Shown: positions 9,149 to 17,091, counted from the stretch's first letter. The stretch: DNA of 64,000 nucleotides from Methylobacterium sp. E-066 (GCF_022829635.1 NZ_JAKSYO010000096.1:101529-165528), one strand, 5' to 3'. Notes: generated from the letters alone by a model not told the origin. Numbers and translations: made by a program.

Positions 9149-9396
9149 GCACATCCTCTCGACCCGGCTCACATCCCGGTTGAGCGGCAGATGCGGCCGG
9201 CACCCACAGGCTTCAAGGCTGCACGACGCCGCCCTCCCCCGCGCCGCGGGTATTGGCGGAGGCGATTGGTAGAGAGGCGTTCTCGTCGCTGGCCGCTTTT
9301 AGGATGGGACCGATCGTGCTCGTGGAGGACTCGGGCGCAGAGAGCTATTTCTTCTTTGAAGGATGCGGGCATTGCACCGCTGTCCGAACATCCTCC

Positions 9397-9513
9397 TTGT
9401 CATCCCGGGGCCGCGAAGCGGAACCCGGGATCCATAACCGCAGACAGCGCAAGCACTTTCATCGTCGGCGGATCTGGATCCCGGGTTCGCCTTCGGCGCC
9501 CCGGAATGACAAA
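9397..9513. repeat. Palindromic repeat family E (about 117 bp)
   Basis: The ends TTGTCATCCCGGGGCCGCG and CGCCCCGGAATGACAA pair, and a second pair CCCGGGATCCA / TGGATCCCGGG lies inside, so the element forms a long hairpin. It has the form of the short interspersed palindromes common in Hyphomicrobiales. The 9149-9583 gap has no convincing gene besides this repeat. Confidence 0.8.
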
Positions 9514-9583
9514 GCAGTTTATTGTGCCGCCAGAGCATCATCATCGATCGGTGTCGTGATGCGCGTCCGCCAGCCCCCGCTCC

Positions 9584-10918
9584 TCACGCCACCCGGTCGA
9601 TCGCCGCGCCCAGCACCTCGACGATCTCGCCGATCTGGCCGCGCTCCAGGATCAGCGGCGGCGACAGGGCGATGATGTCGCCGGTGACGCGGGTGAGCAG
9701 GCCGCGCGCGAAGCAATCCACGAACAGGTCGTAGGCGCGCTTGCCGGGGGCGTCGGGCCGGGGGGCCAGCTCGATGCCGGCGATCAGCCCGATGGTGCGG
9801 ATGTCGATGACGTTCTTGCGCCCGCGCAGGTCGTGCATCGCCGCCGCCCAGTCGTCGGCGAGGTCGGCGGCGCGGGTGAGAAGCCCCTCCTCCCGGTAGA
9901 TGTCCAGCGTTGCGAGGCCGGCCGCGCAGGCCACCGGGTGGCCGGAATAGGTGTAGCCGTGGAACAGCTCGATCCCGTCCGGGCCGTTCATCAGCGCGTC
10001 GTGTACCGGGCGGCTCGCGAACACCGCGCCCATCGGCACCGTGCCGTTGGTCAGGCCCTTGGCGCTGGTGACGAGGTCCGGCACCACGCCGAAATAATCG
10101 GTGGCGAAGGGCGCGCCGAGGCGGCCGAAGCCGGAGATGACCTCGTCGAAGATCAGCAGGATGCCGTGCTTGGTGCAGATCGCGCGCAGGCGCTCGAGAT
10201 ATCCCTTCGGCGGGATCAGCACGCCGGTCGAGCCGGCCACCGGCTCGACGATGCAGGCCGCGATGGTCTCGGCCCCGTGGAGCGCCACCAGCCGCTCCAG
10301 ATCCTCGGCCAGCTCCGCCCCGTGCTCGGGCTGGCCTTTCACGAAGGCGTTGCGGGCCGGGTCGTGGGTGTGGCGCAGGTGGTCGGTGCCGTTGAGCTGC
10401 GGGAAGACCCGACGGTTCGACACGATGCCGCCCACCGACAGGCCGCCGAAGCCGACCCCGTGATAGCCGCGCTCCCGGCCGATCAGCCGGGTCCGGGTGC
10501 CCTGCCCGATCGCCCGCTGGTAGGCGAGCGCGATCTTGAGGGCGGTGTCGACCGATTCGGAGCCGGAATTGGTGAAGAACACCCGGTCGAGGCGCTGGTC
10601 CGGGCCGCCCGGGGCGATCTCGGCCAGCCGCTCGGCGAACTCGAAGGCGATCGGGTGGCCCATCTGGAAGGTCGGGGCGAAGTCGAGGGTGGCGAGCTGG
10701 CGCTCCACCGCCGCGCTGATCCCCCGGCGCCCGTGGCCGGCATTGACGCACCAGAGCCCGGCGGTGCCGTCCAGCACCGTGCGGCCGTCATCGGCCGTGT
10801 AGTGCATGCCCTGCGCGGCCACGAGCATGCGCGGCGCCGCCTTGAACTGGCGGTTGGCCGTGAACGGCATCCAGAAGGCGTCGAGGGAGGGCGTGTTGCG
10901 TAAGGGATGATCGGTCAT
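9584..10918 (-). CDS. Class III PLP aminotransferase (beta-alanine/omega-amino acid:pyruvate type)
   Basis: The 444-residue enzyme shows the class III fold: TNSGSESVDTALKIAL for phosphate binding, the Asp of FDEVISGFGR that contacts the pyridine nitrogen, and the Schiff-base lysine in TSAKGLTNG. The N-terminal FWMPFTANRQFK block is usual for omega-amino acid:pyruvate aminotransferases. It probably moves an amino group from beta-alanine or a related omega-amine to pyruvate. The frame stays open to 11386, but ATG 10918 fits the family start and has GGAG upstream. It is divergent from an XRE-cupin regulator that may control it. Confidence 0.9.
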   Translation of the reverse strand: MTDHPLRNTPSLDAFWMPFTANRQFKAAPRMLVAAQGMHYTADDGRTVLDGTAGLWCVNAGHGRRGISAAVERQLATLDFAPTFQMGHPIAFEFAERLAEIAPGGPDQRLDRVFFTNSGSESVDTALKIALAYQRAIGQGTRTRLIGRERGYHGVGFGGLSVGGIVSNRRVFPQLNGTDHLRHTHDPARNAFVKGQPEHGAELAEDLERLVALHGAETIAACIVEPVAGSTGVLIPPKGYLERLRAICTKHGILLIFDEVISGFGRLGAPFATDYFGVVPDLVTSAKGLTNGTVPMGAVFASRPVHDALMNGPDGIELFHGYTYSGHPVACAAGLATLDIYREEGLLTRAADLADDWAAAMHDLRGRKNVIDIRTIGLIAGIELAPRPDAPGKRAYDLFVDCFARGLLTRVTGDIIALSPPLILERGQIGEIVEVLGAAIDRVA

Positions 10919-11069
10919 GGAGGGCGCTCCGGGGCGGCGATCGGTCCAGGGGACACCCTGGCGGATCGGGCAACAAGTCCTTTTCTGATCGCCGCCAAGC
11001 CCTTGCAGAATCGGGGCCGCGGGCGCCACCGTTGCGGGATCCTCAACACCTGAAACGGAGCCCGGGCGG
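10919..11069. promoter_or_regulatory. Divergent promoter region between aminotransferase and XRE-cupin regulator
   Basis: This 151-bp gap must hold both promoters, since the flanking genes are read away from each other. I see no sigma-70 boxes or perfect operator palindrome that I would mark with confidence. Its position makes it the likely binding site of the regulator encoded at 11070. Confidence 0.5.
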
Positions 11070-11630
11070 ATGAGCATCGATGTCGGCGAGCGCCTGCGCT
11101 TCGTGCGCGCCCGCCACGGCCTGTCGCAGCGGGCCCTGGCCAAGCGCGCCGGGGTGACCAACTCGGCGATCTCGCTGATCGAGGCCAACCGGGTGAACCC
11201 GTCGGTGGGCGCCCTGAAGCGCATCCTCGACGGGGTGCCGATCGGCATGGCCGAATTCTTCGCCCTCGAACCGGAGCCCGAGCGCAAGGCGTTCTTCGCC
11301 GCCCACGAGCTCACCGAGATCGGCCGCAAGGCGACCAAGGGGGCGATCTCGTACGCCCAGGTCGGCGACAGCCTGTTCGGGCGCATGCTCCAGCTCCTGA
11401 AGGAGCGCTACGAGCCCGGTGCCGATACCGGCCGGGTGCCGCTCTCCCACGAGGGCGAGGAGGGCGGAATCGTGCTGTCCGGGCGCCTGGAGGTCACGGT
11501 CGGCGAGGAGCGGCGCATCCTCGGCCCCGGCGACGCCTACAGCTTCGACAGCCGCCGCCCGCACCGGTTCCGCTGCGTCGGCCCCAACCCGTGCGAGGTG
11601 GTGAGCGCCTGCACGCCGCCGAGTTTTTAG
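11070..11630 (+). CDS. XRE-family regulator with C-terminal cupin sensor domain
   Basis: The 186-residue protein has an N-terminal helix-turn-helix (residues 5-60; LSQRALAKRAGVTNSAISLIE) and a C-terminal cupin domain (about 105-180; blocks VPLSHEGEEGGIVLSGRLEV and LGPGDAYSFDSRRPHRF). This PuuR-like layout is used by regulators of amine, amino acid and polyamine use. Its place back to back with an omega-aminotransferase suggests that it controls that gene and itself; the ligand is unknown. ATG 11070 has GGAG twelve bases upstream. Confidence 0.9.
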   Translation: MSIDVGERLRFVRARHGLSQRALAKRAGVTNSAISLIEANRVNPSVGALKRILDGVPIGMAEFFALEPEPERKAFFAAHELTEIGRKATKGAISYAQVGDSLFGRMLQLLKERYEPGADTGRVPLSHEGEEGGIVLSGRLEVTVGEERRILGPGDAYSFDSRRPHRFRCVGPNPCEVVSACTPPSF

Positions 11631-11660
11631 TGCTGTACGAGTAGGCAGTAAGTGCTGGAT

Positions 11661-11761
11661 TCAAAAGGTCTTCGACCTTTTGCGGGTGCAGGGTGGAACC
11701 CTGCTCTCTTCAGGGGCTCCGCCCCCGAACCCCGCCAAAGGGCTGAGCCCTTTGGGAACCC
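11661..11761. repeat. Modular hairpin repeat family C, full copy
   Basis: Successive small hairpins are visible: AAAAGGTCTTCGACCTTTT, CAGGGTGGAACCCTG, GGGGCTCCGCCCC and AAAGGGCTGAGCCCTTT. It lies 30 bp after the XRE-cupin stop and may act as a terminator or RNA stabiliser. Copies share the order of modules but vary in which are kept. Confidence 0.85.
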
Positions 11762-11838
11762 GGTCTGGGCATGCATTCGCTCAAAGGCGACGGATCCAGC
11801 TAACGCCAGGTTCAGGCGCGGCCTGCTAAAGGCAAGCC

Positions 11839-12039
11839 ATGACGAGTCTTGCCGCCACCGCCACACATCTGCTGGCCACGTCCCAGAACCAGTCGATCGG
11901 CATCGCGGCAGCGCGCCAGCAGATCGCCTCCGAGAAGGCCGTCGCCGGGCTCGTGGCGGAGAGCGCGACCAAGGGGGCCGCCGCCTCCGGTCCCCCCGCG
12001 CCTCCCGGCCAGGGCCGGCGCGTCGAGATACGCGTTTAA
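11839..12039 (+). CDS. Short hypothetical protein (66 aa)
   Basis: The product begins MTSLAATATHLLATSQNQ, continues with an Ala/Gln-rich helical segment (IAAARQQIASEKAVAGLVAE), and ends in a Pro/Gly-rich basic tail. It has AAGG five bases before the ATG. The N-terminal helix recalls small YjfB-type motility proteins but the match is too weak to name. It converges on the amidohydrolase gene. Confidence 0.55.
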   Translation: MTSLAATATHLLATSQNQSIGIAAARQQIASEKAVAGLVAESATKGAAASGPPAPPGQGRRVEIRV

Positions 12040-12045
12040 AACAAT

Positions 12046-12915
12046 CTAGCCGAAGCCGTAGAGGCGGCGCGGGTTGTCGACGAAGAGCCTGCGGCGCCGG
12101 TCCTCGTCCGGCACCCACTCGGCCATCAGGTCGAGGAGGTCGGCCAGACGCGGCGGCCCGTCCCAGGCGGCGACGTGCGGCCAGTCCGAGCCCCAGAGGC
12201 AGCGCTCGGGGGCGGCGTCGTTGAGGGCGCGGGCGAACGGGATGGTGTCGGCGTAGGGCGGCCCGGTCACCGAATCCCGGAAGGCGCCCGAGAGCTTCAC
12301 CCAATGGCCGTCGCGCACGAGGCCGAGCAGGGCCTGGAAGCCCGGATGCTCCACCCCGGCCGAGGCCGGCATGTGGCCCATATGGTCGAAGACCAGGGGC
12401 ACCGGCAGCCGCGATAGGCGCCCGGCGATGGGCGGCAGGTCGCGGGCGTCGAGCAGGAACTGGAGGTGCCAGCCCATCTCGCGGGCGAGCGCGCCGTAGC
12501 TCTCGACCGCATCGAGGCCGACCCCGCCGCCGAACAGCACGTTGAGGCGCAAGCCCACCACCCCGGCCTCCTTCAGGGCCGCGAGTTCCGCGTCGGGCAG
12601 GCCCAGCGGGATCACCGCGATGCCGCGCAGGCGCTGCCGATTGGCCCGGAGCGTCTCCACCATCAGGCGGTTGTCGGTGCCGTGGACGCTGACCTGGACC
12701 AGCACGCCGTTGGCCATGCCGGTGGCGTCGAGCATGGCGAGGTACCGGTCCGCCGGGGCGGCCGGGGGCGTGTAGCTGCGGTCGGCCACCAGCGGATAGG
12801 CCGGCGGCAGGCCGATCACGTGGGCGTGGGTGTCGACCGCGCCGGCGGGCACCCGGTAGCGGGTCGGGCCGCCGGGCTGCGGATCCGGGGCGGGGCAGTC
12901 TCGGATCTCGGCCAT
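12046..12915 (-). CDS. Amidohydrolase-2 family hydrolase (2-pyrone-4,6-dicarboxylate lactonase-like)
   Basis: The 289-residue protein is a TIM-barrel metal hydrolase. The first strand carries VDTHAHV (residues 28-34), a histidine pair sits in VFDHMGHMP, and the C-terminal metal Asp is in CLWGSDWPH. This pattern is that of LigI-like lactonases and related decarboxylases. It lies two bases after the MFS transporter gene and is surely co-transcribed, which suggests import followed by hydrolysis of a carboxylated aromatic or lactone. The actual substrate is not known. Confidence 0.85.
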   Translation of the reverse strand: MAEIRDCPAPDPQPGGPTRYRVPAGAVDTHAHVIGLPPAYPLVADRSYTPPAAPADRYLAMLDATGMANGVLVQVSVHGTDNRLMVETLRANRQRLRGIAVIPLGLPDAELAALKEAGVVGLRLNVLFGGGVGLDAVESYGALAREMGWHLQFLLDARDLPPIAGRLSRLPVPLVFDHMGHMPASAGVEHPGFQALLGLVRDGHWVKLSGAFRDSVTGPPYADTIPFARALNDAAPERCLWGSDWPHVAAWDGPPRLADLLDLMAEWVPDEDRRRRLFVDNPRRLYGFG

Positions 12916-12917
12916 GG

Positions 12918-14222
12918 TCAGGTATCCGCGTGCAGGACCCGGCCGCGGGTCTCAGGCAGCGCGAAGGCCGCCAGGAAGAAGATCCCGTAGGCGATCGCCG
13001 CGAAGATCGCGATGGCCGAGGCGAGGCCGGCGCGCTCGGCGAGGAAGCCGACCAGCGCCGGGAACAGGGCGCCGACGCCCCGGCCGAAGTTGTAGCAGAA
13101 CCCCTGCCCCGAACCGCGCAGGCGCGTCGGGTAGAGCTCGGTCAGGAAGGCGCCCATCCCGGAGAAGTAGCCAGAGGCGAAGAAGCCGAGCGGGAAGCCC
13201 AGCACCCAGAGCACGCCGTTCGAGAGCGGGATCTGCGTGTAGGCGATCACCACGGCGATCGCGCCCAGGGAAAAAATCAGGAACAGCGGGCGTCGGCCGA
13301 GCCGGTCCGCCACCCAGGCGCCGACCAGGTAGCCGGTGAACGAGCCGATGATCAAAGCTGCGAGGTAGCCCGTGGAGGACACCACCGACAGGCCGCGCTC
13401 GGTGGTGAGGAAGCGCGGCACCCAGGTGGTGATCGCGTAATAGCCGCCCTGGCAGCCCGCCGCGGCGAGCGAAGCGAGCAGGGTGGTCTTCAGGATCGGC
13501 CCGGAAAAGATTTCCCAGATCTTCGGCCGGTCGCCGGTGGCGATGGCCCGGGCACGGGTCTCCGCGGCGACCTGCGGCTCCTGGACGTAGCGGCGCAGGT
13601 AGAACACCAGCAGGGCCGGCAGCGCGCCGATCGCGAACATCCAGCGCCAGGCGATCTCGGGGGGCAGCAGCGAGAAGGTCACCGCCTGGGCGAGCACGGC
13701 CATGCCCCAGCCGATCGCCCAGCCGGACTGGACCGAGCCGACGGCGCGGCCGCGATACTCGGCCCGGATGGTCTCGCCGATCAGAACGGCGCCGGCCGCC
13801 CACTCGCCGCCGAAGCCGAGCCCCAGGATCGCCCGGGCGATGAGCAGCTGCTCAAAGTTCTGCACGAAGGCGCAGAGCAGCGAGAACACCGAGAACCACA
13901 GGATGGTGATCTGGAGGGTGAGCACCCGGCCGATCCGGTCGGCGACGAAGCCGGCGAGCCATCCGCCCAAGGCCGAGGCCAGCAGCGTCACCGTGGCGGC
14001 GAGCCCGGCCGTGCCGGCATCGACGTGCCACAGGGCCATGATCGTCCCGATCACCAGCGGGTAGATCATGAAGTCCATGCCGTCGAGGCACCACCCGGCG
14101 GCGCAGGCCCAGAAGGTGTGCCGCTCCGGCGGCGTCATGGATCGATAGAAAGCCGTCAGGCTGGCGTCGCGGATTTCCACCGCCTCCACGCCCGTATTCA
14201 CCGCCCCGGCTTCCGTACGCAT
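12918..14222 (-). CDS. MFS transporter of the acid/H+ symporter type
   Basis: The 434-residue protein has about 12 hydrophobic helices. The helix 2-3 loop GFVADRIGRV and helix 4-5 segment ILGLGFGGEWAAGAVLIGE are typical of metabolite:H+ symporters that take up aromatic or sialic-type acids. DGMDFMIYPLV in helix 1 has the Asp common in this group. ATG 14222 was chosen (GGGAG six bases upstream); the frame is open to 14297. It is the first gene of the pair with the amidohydrolase. Confidence 0.87.
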   Translation of the reverse strand: MRTEAGAVNTGVEAVEIRDASLTAFYRSMTPPERHTFWACAAGWCLDGMDFMIYPLVIGTIMALWHVDAGTAGLAATVTLLASALGGWLAGFVADRIGRVLTLQITILWFSVFSLLCAFVQNFEQLLIARAILGLGFGGEWAAGAVLIGETIRAEYRGRAVGSVQSGWAIGWGMAVLAQAVTFSLLPPEIAWRWMFAIGALPALLVFYLRRYVQEPQVAAETRARAIATGDRPKIWEIFSGPILKTTLLASLAAAGCQGGYYAITTWVPRFLTTERGLSVVSSTGYLAALIIGSFTGYLVGAWVADRLGRRPLFLIFSLGAIAVVIAYTQIPLSNGVLWVLGFPLGFFASGYFSGMGAFLTELYPTRLRGSGQGFCYNFGRGVGALFPALVGFLAERAGLASAIAIFAAIAYGIFFLAAFALPETRGRVLHADT

Positions 14223-14300
14223 GACACGCTCCCACTCGCGGGGGCCAGTATCGGCGCCCATGGCCGAGCTTTGCAACCGTAAGGAGGCGTCACGCAAGGA

Positions 14301-14324
14301 AAAGGCCGCCCGGAGGCGGCCTTT
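14301..14324 (-). terminator. Rho-independent-like terminator after the Gly-rich gene
   Basis: The perfect palindrome AAAGGCCGCC-CGGA-GGCGGCCTTT lies 29 bases beyond the stop of the minus-strand gene at 14353. On the minus strand the stem runs into TTTTCC, so it probably ends that transcript. Confidence 0.75.
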
Positions 14325-14352
14325 CCGTTCCTAGTGGTTCGGTCGATGCCGC

Positions 14353-14865
14353 TCAGTAGCAGCGCTCGACCAAGACCCGACGGTAACCGTAGGGCGTCCA
14401 GCGGGTCCGCGGGACCGTGTAGCAGCCACCGCCGCCGCCGTAGCCGTAATCGCCACCATAGCCGTAGCCGACCGGGGCGTAGCCGCCGCCGTAGCCGTAA
14501 CCGTAGCCCGGATAGCCGTAGCCACCGTAGCCGCCATAGAGGCCTCCGGCCGCCAATCCGAGCCCGACGCCGAGACCCAGGCCGCCGAGGCCGTAGCCGT
14601 AGCCGCCGCGGTAACCGTAGCCGCGTCCGTAGAAGCCGCGTCCGTAGCCGCCCCGGAAGCCGGCGCCCCGGAAGCCACCGCCGAAGCCGCCGCCCCGGAA
14701 ACCGCCGAACCCGCCGCCCCGGAACCCGCCGCCGCCGAAGCCACCACCGTGGAACCCGCCGCCATGGAATCCGCCACCGCCGAAGCCGCGCGCATCCGCG
14801 CTGGCCGGCATCAGCACCAGGGCACCCGCCGCCAGCATGGCCGAGCCGAGCACTGCACCCTTCAT
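14353..14865 (-). CDS. Secreted Gly/Tyr-rich low-complexity protein
   Basis: The 170-residue protein has a signal peptide (residues 1-25, AGALVLMPASADA) and then about 60 residues of GGGFHGGGF- and GGGFRGGGFGG-type repeats, a YGYGG-rich stretch, and a short C-terminal end with two cysteines (GGCYTVPRTRWTPYGYRRV). Such proteins are common in Methylobacterium and look like cell-surface or extracellular structural proteins; the function is unknown. The start at 14865 has GGAGAG five bases upstream. The open frame continues far upstream only because of GC bias. Confidence 0.85.
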   Translation of the reverse strand: MKGAVLGSAMLAAGALVLMPASADARGFGGGGFHGGGFHGGGFGGGGFRGGGFGGFRGGGFGGGFRGAGFRGGYGRGFYGRGYGYRGGYGYGLGGLGLGVGLGLAAGGLYGGYGGYGYPGYGYGYGGGYAPVGYGYGGDYGYGGGGGCYTVPRTRWTPYGYRRVLVERCY

Positions 14866-15087
14866 CGTATCTCTCCGTCGAAAATACCGCCCTCGTGGTC
14901 CAGAAACGTCCGAATATGGAAAACAGTTCAGCTCCCGCCCGCGGCGCGCCGCCGCTGCCTCCGCGTGCAAGCCTGGCACCATCCTGGGCGCCGAAGGTGC
15001 GGTTCCGGACACCAAAATCGCCGTTTTCCCGGGCGAGAGGCGCCGCGTCCGCCCGCGTCTCCGCCTGCGGGCCTCACGGAACCACCG

Positions 15088-15843
15088 ATGACGAAGCGCC
15101 CGGTTCACGCCCTGTTGATCGCGCTCCTGGCGCTCACCGTCCTCGCCCGGGGCACCGTGGCGGCGCCGGCCGCGCCCGATCTTTGCCGTGCCGTCCAGGC
15201 GCAGGGCGAGAGCTTCACGGTCTGCACCGTCGACCTGCGGCGGCAGCGGCTGCGGCTGTTCTGGCTGCAGGAGGACGGCCGGCCCTACGGCGGACTGGGG
15301 ACCCTGGCCGAGAAGCAGGGTGGCCGCCTCGGCTTCGCGATGAATGCCGGCATGTACGACAAGGACCAGGCACCGGTCGGCCTCTACGTCGAGGATGGGC
15401 GCGAGATGAAGCGCGTCTCCACCGCGGACGGCCCGGGCAACTTCCACCTCAAGCCCAACGGCGTGTTCTGGATGAAGGGCGACAAGGCCGGCGTGCTCGA
15501 CACCGGCCATTACCTGAGGGCGAAGATCCGGCCGGACTTCGCCACGCAATCCGGCCCGATGCTGGTGATCGACGGCCAGATCCACCCCAAAATCTCGACG
15601 GACGGGCCGAGCCAGAAGATCCGCAACGGCGTCGGGGTGCAGGAGGACGGGCGCGTGGCCGTGTTCGCCATTTCCGAGCGCCCGGTGACCTTCGGGGCCT
15701 TCGCCCGGCTGTTCCGGGACGACCTCGGCTGCCGCGACGCCCTGTTCCTCGACGGCACGGTGTCGAGCCTCTACGCGCCGAATCTCGGCCGCTCGGACAT
15801 CAGCCGCCCGCTGGGGCCGCTGGTCGGGGCGATGGCGCGGTAG
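15088..15843 (+). CDS. Exported phosphodiester glycosidase-like protein (NAGPA/YigE family)
   Basis: The 251-residue product has a signal peptide (ending GTVAAPA) and the conserved blocks of the NAGPA-like domain: FAMNAGMYDKDQAPVGLY, NFHLKPNGVFW, QSGPMLVIDGQIHP, RNGVGVQEDGRV and a C-terminal CRDALFLDGTVSSLY. Members cleave phosphodiester-linked sugars (as in the mammalian uncovering enzyme), but the bacterial short forms have no proven substrate. ATG 15088 starts the signal peptide; the frame is open further upstream without support. Confidence 0.85.
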   Translation: MTKRPVHALLIALLALTVLARGTVAAPAAPDLCRAVQAQGESFTVCTVDLRRQRLRLFWLQEDGRPYGGLGTLAEKQGGRLGFAMNAGMYDKDQAPVGLYVEDGREMKRVSTADGPGNFHLKPNGVFWMKGDKAGVLDTGHYLRAKIRPDFATQSGPMLVIDGQIHPKISTDGPSQKIRNGVGVQEDGRVAVFAISERPVTFGAFARLFRDDLGCRDALFLDGTVSSLYAPNLGRSDISRPLGPLVGAMAR

Positions 15844-16184
15844 GGGTCTGGATCTGCTGTGGTTGTCGCCGCAACGGCAGCACAGGGGATGGTGAGACGC
15901 TGTTGAATGCCCAGGCCTCTGAAAAGGAAGCCTTTTGGGTGTCCGGATTTGGCTGTGCTTGAGTCGTCGGAGATTGCCTGACGCGCTCATCGCGGCCGGT
16001 GTGGCGATGTCGGCTCCGTCGTTCCTGGCAGATTCGCCCGTCTCGTGGGTCAGCCCTGTTTTCCGGCGTCTTTGGCACCGTTGCTGCAGGGGGGGGGACG
16101 CACTGGATAGCGCTGCCGACGAACGGGCCGGGCTGTAAATTTGCCGGTTCGATCGCCCGCTTCTGCTTCATCGTATGCTTCGCT
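15844..16184. other. Non-coding stretch before the nested repeats
   Basis: No gene could be supported. The stretch has lower GC than its surroundings in parts and contains a run of nine G at 16089-16097. It ends where the interrupted repeat D begins. Confidence 0.5.
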
Positions 16185-16207
16185 TAGAGCCGTTCCCGAT
16201 CGCGTTG

Positions 16208-16471
16208 GAACACACAGTACACGACAGGGGCTGGCTTCGTCTTGATCGGCGCCCCTCCAACCCAACCCCCTCATCCTGAGGTGGCGACGCATAGCGGCGC
16301 CCTCGAAGGAGCCCTCCAGGGATCGCGCAGCCAGCTGGAAGGCTCCTTCGAGGCTCGCTTCGCTCACGCCTCAGGATGAGGGGGTTGGGTTGGAGGAGCG
16401 CCGATCAGGGCCGGACCAACAGTTGTGTCCGTTCAGCCGACCGCCCTGCCAAGGCAGCATCGTGTACCATG
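16208..16471. mobile_element. MITE-like 264-bp element carrying a family B palindrome
   Basis: The segment interrupts repeat D and is flanked by a perfect 6-bp direct duplication, GCGTTG, at 16202-16207 and 16472-16477. Near its ends lie inverted copies of GTACACGA (16217-16224 and, reversed, 16460-16467). Its centre is a family B palindrome with arms extended by about 28 bp (GGCGCCCCTCCAACCCAACC against its mirror). It encodes no protein, so it would need to be moved in trans. Confidence 0.8.
16269..16381. repeat. Palindromic repeat family B, copy 3 (inside the inserted element)
   Basis: This is the core CCTCATCCTGAGG...CCTCAGGATGAGG unit. Here the palindrome continues outward on both sides well beyond the core, which is the best view in this window of how far the mobile unit extends. 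Confidence 0.9.
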
Positions 16472-16555
16472 GCGTTGCGATCGGGGACGGCTCTAAGTCT
16501 TTGATTTGGCGCGCTCGCCGACTCCGAACCGGTATCCACTTCGGCGGCGAGCACT

Positions 16556-16834
16556 CTAGCCTTTCACCACAGACGTGAAGTCCGACCATTGCTCGATACG
16601 GAAGGCGCGAATGTCGCGGACCGATTTTGGGAACCACACCTTTGCGCGCAAGGCCTGGATGACAAGGAATAGATTGGCCATATCCTCCTTCTCCGTGACG
16701 TACAGGCTTCCCTGCACACGGTGAAAGCCGTACTCGCCGAGCACTGCGCCGATCTCCGTGTGCGCCTGCGTCACGCCCTTCGGATGGTGCTTCTCCGTTT
16801 CAGCGACAATCAGATCGAAAGCCACCGCGTACAT
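16556..16834 (-). CDS. vapD: VapD-type toxin (Cas2-fold endoribonuclease family)
   Basis: The 92-residue protein matches the VapD family along its length: an N-terminal MYAVAFDLIV strand, a central GFHRVQGSLYVTEKEDMANL block and the C-terminal signature SVRDIRAFRIEQWSDFT. VapD proteins of Haemophilus and Helicobacter are ribonucleases with a Cas2-like ferredoxin fold and act as toxins; activity here is inferred. The ATG overlaps by one base the stop of the upstream partner gene (TGATG), so the pair is translationally coupled. Its stop codon lies in the end of repeat D. Base composition is less GC-rich than in the neighbours, consistent with transfer. Confidence 0.9.
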   Translation of the reverse strand: MYAVAFDLIVAETEKHHPKGVTQAHTEIGAVLGEYGFHRVQGSLYVTEKEDMANLFLVIQALRAKVWFPKSVRDIRAFRIEQWSDFTSVVKG

Positions 16835-17034
16835 CAGTACGCCTCGGGGTCATCGGTTAGGTGAGTCCAGCGGTACTCCGCCTTCTCCCCCGTCTCGATC
16901 ATCGTGACCTCGATCATCCAGTCGCCATCATCCAACTGGCGAAGGGCTCGGCCGACCTCGTACTTCGGACCGAACGGTCCGAAGCTCTTGATCTTGCCGA
17001 CCGGAACGGTTGGCGGTGCGACGGCTGCCTGCAT
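16834..17034 (-). CDS. Putative antitoxin partner of VapD (DUF5397-like)
   Basis: The 66-residue protein contains the blocks VGKIKSFGPFGPKYEVGR and DDGDWMIEVTMIETGEKAEY, which I recognise from the family annotated as DUF5397, often found just upstream of vapD. Its stop overlaps the vapD start by one base. By analogy with the VapX-VapD pair it is the likely antitoxin, although it shares no clear sequence with VapX. It has no DNA-binding motif that I can see. The AUG has a weak GCAGAG site. Confidence 0.8.
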   Translation of the reverse strand: MQAAVAPPTVPVGKIKSFGPFGPKYEVGRALRQLDDGDWMIEVTMIETGEKAEYRWTHLTDDPEAY

Positions 17035-17063
17035 GATGATTCTCTGCGCCGAACTCCGGTTTC

Positions 17064-17091
17064 ATCTTAACTCGCCAGGGCAAGAAGACAA
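17064..17091 (-). promoter_or_regulatory. Putative sigma-70 promoter of the vapD module
   Basis: On the minus strand, TTGTCT (17086-17091) and TAAGAT (17064-17069) are separated by 16 bases and lie about 30 bases before the first ATG. This is an AT-rich patch in an otherwise GC-rich region. It is a sequence match only. Confidence 0.45.

Larger units (their letters stand above)
16185..16559. repeat. Repeat family D, copy interrupted by an insertion
   Basis: Bases 16185-16207 and 16478-16559 together give 105 bp that match, in order and length, the intact 105-bp copy at 19000-19104 (TAGAGCCGCTCCCGATCGCG ... GGCGGCGAGCGCTCTAG). Between them lies 270 bp that ends in a second copy of the hexamer GCGTTG. 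The right end of this repeat (CTAG) also supplies the stop codon of the vapD-like gene. Confidence 0.9.

Noticed and set aside
10919..11386. N-terminal extension of the aminotransferase
   Set aside because: The frame is open, but the extension is antisense to the XRE-cupin gene, which has clear HTH and cupin motifs, and the family start is at 10918.
16089..16097. Run of nine G as a phase-variation tract
   Set aside because: No gene or promoter could be tied to it; it lies in a non-coding stretch.
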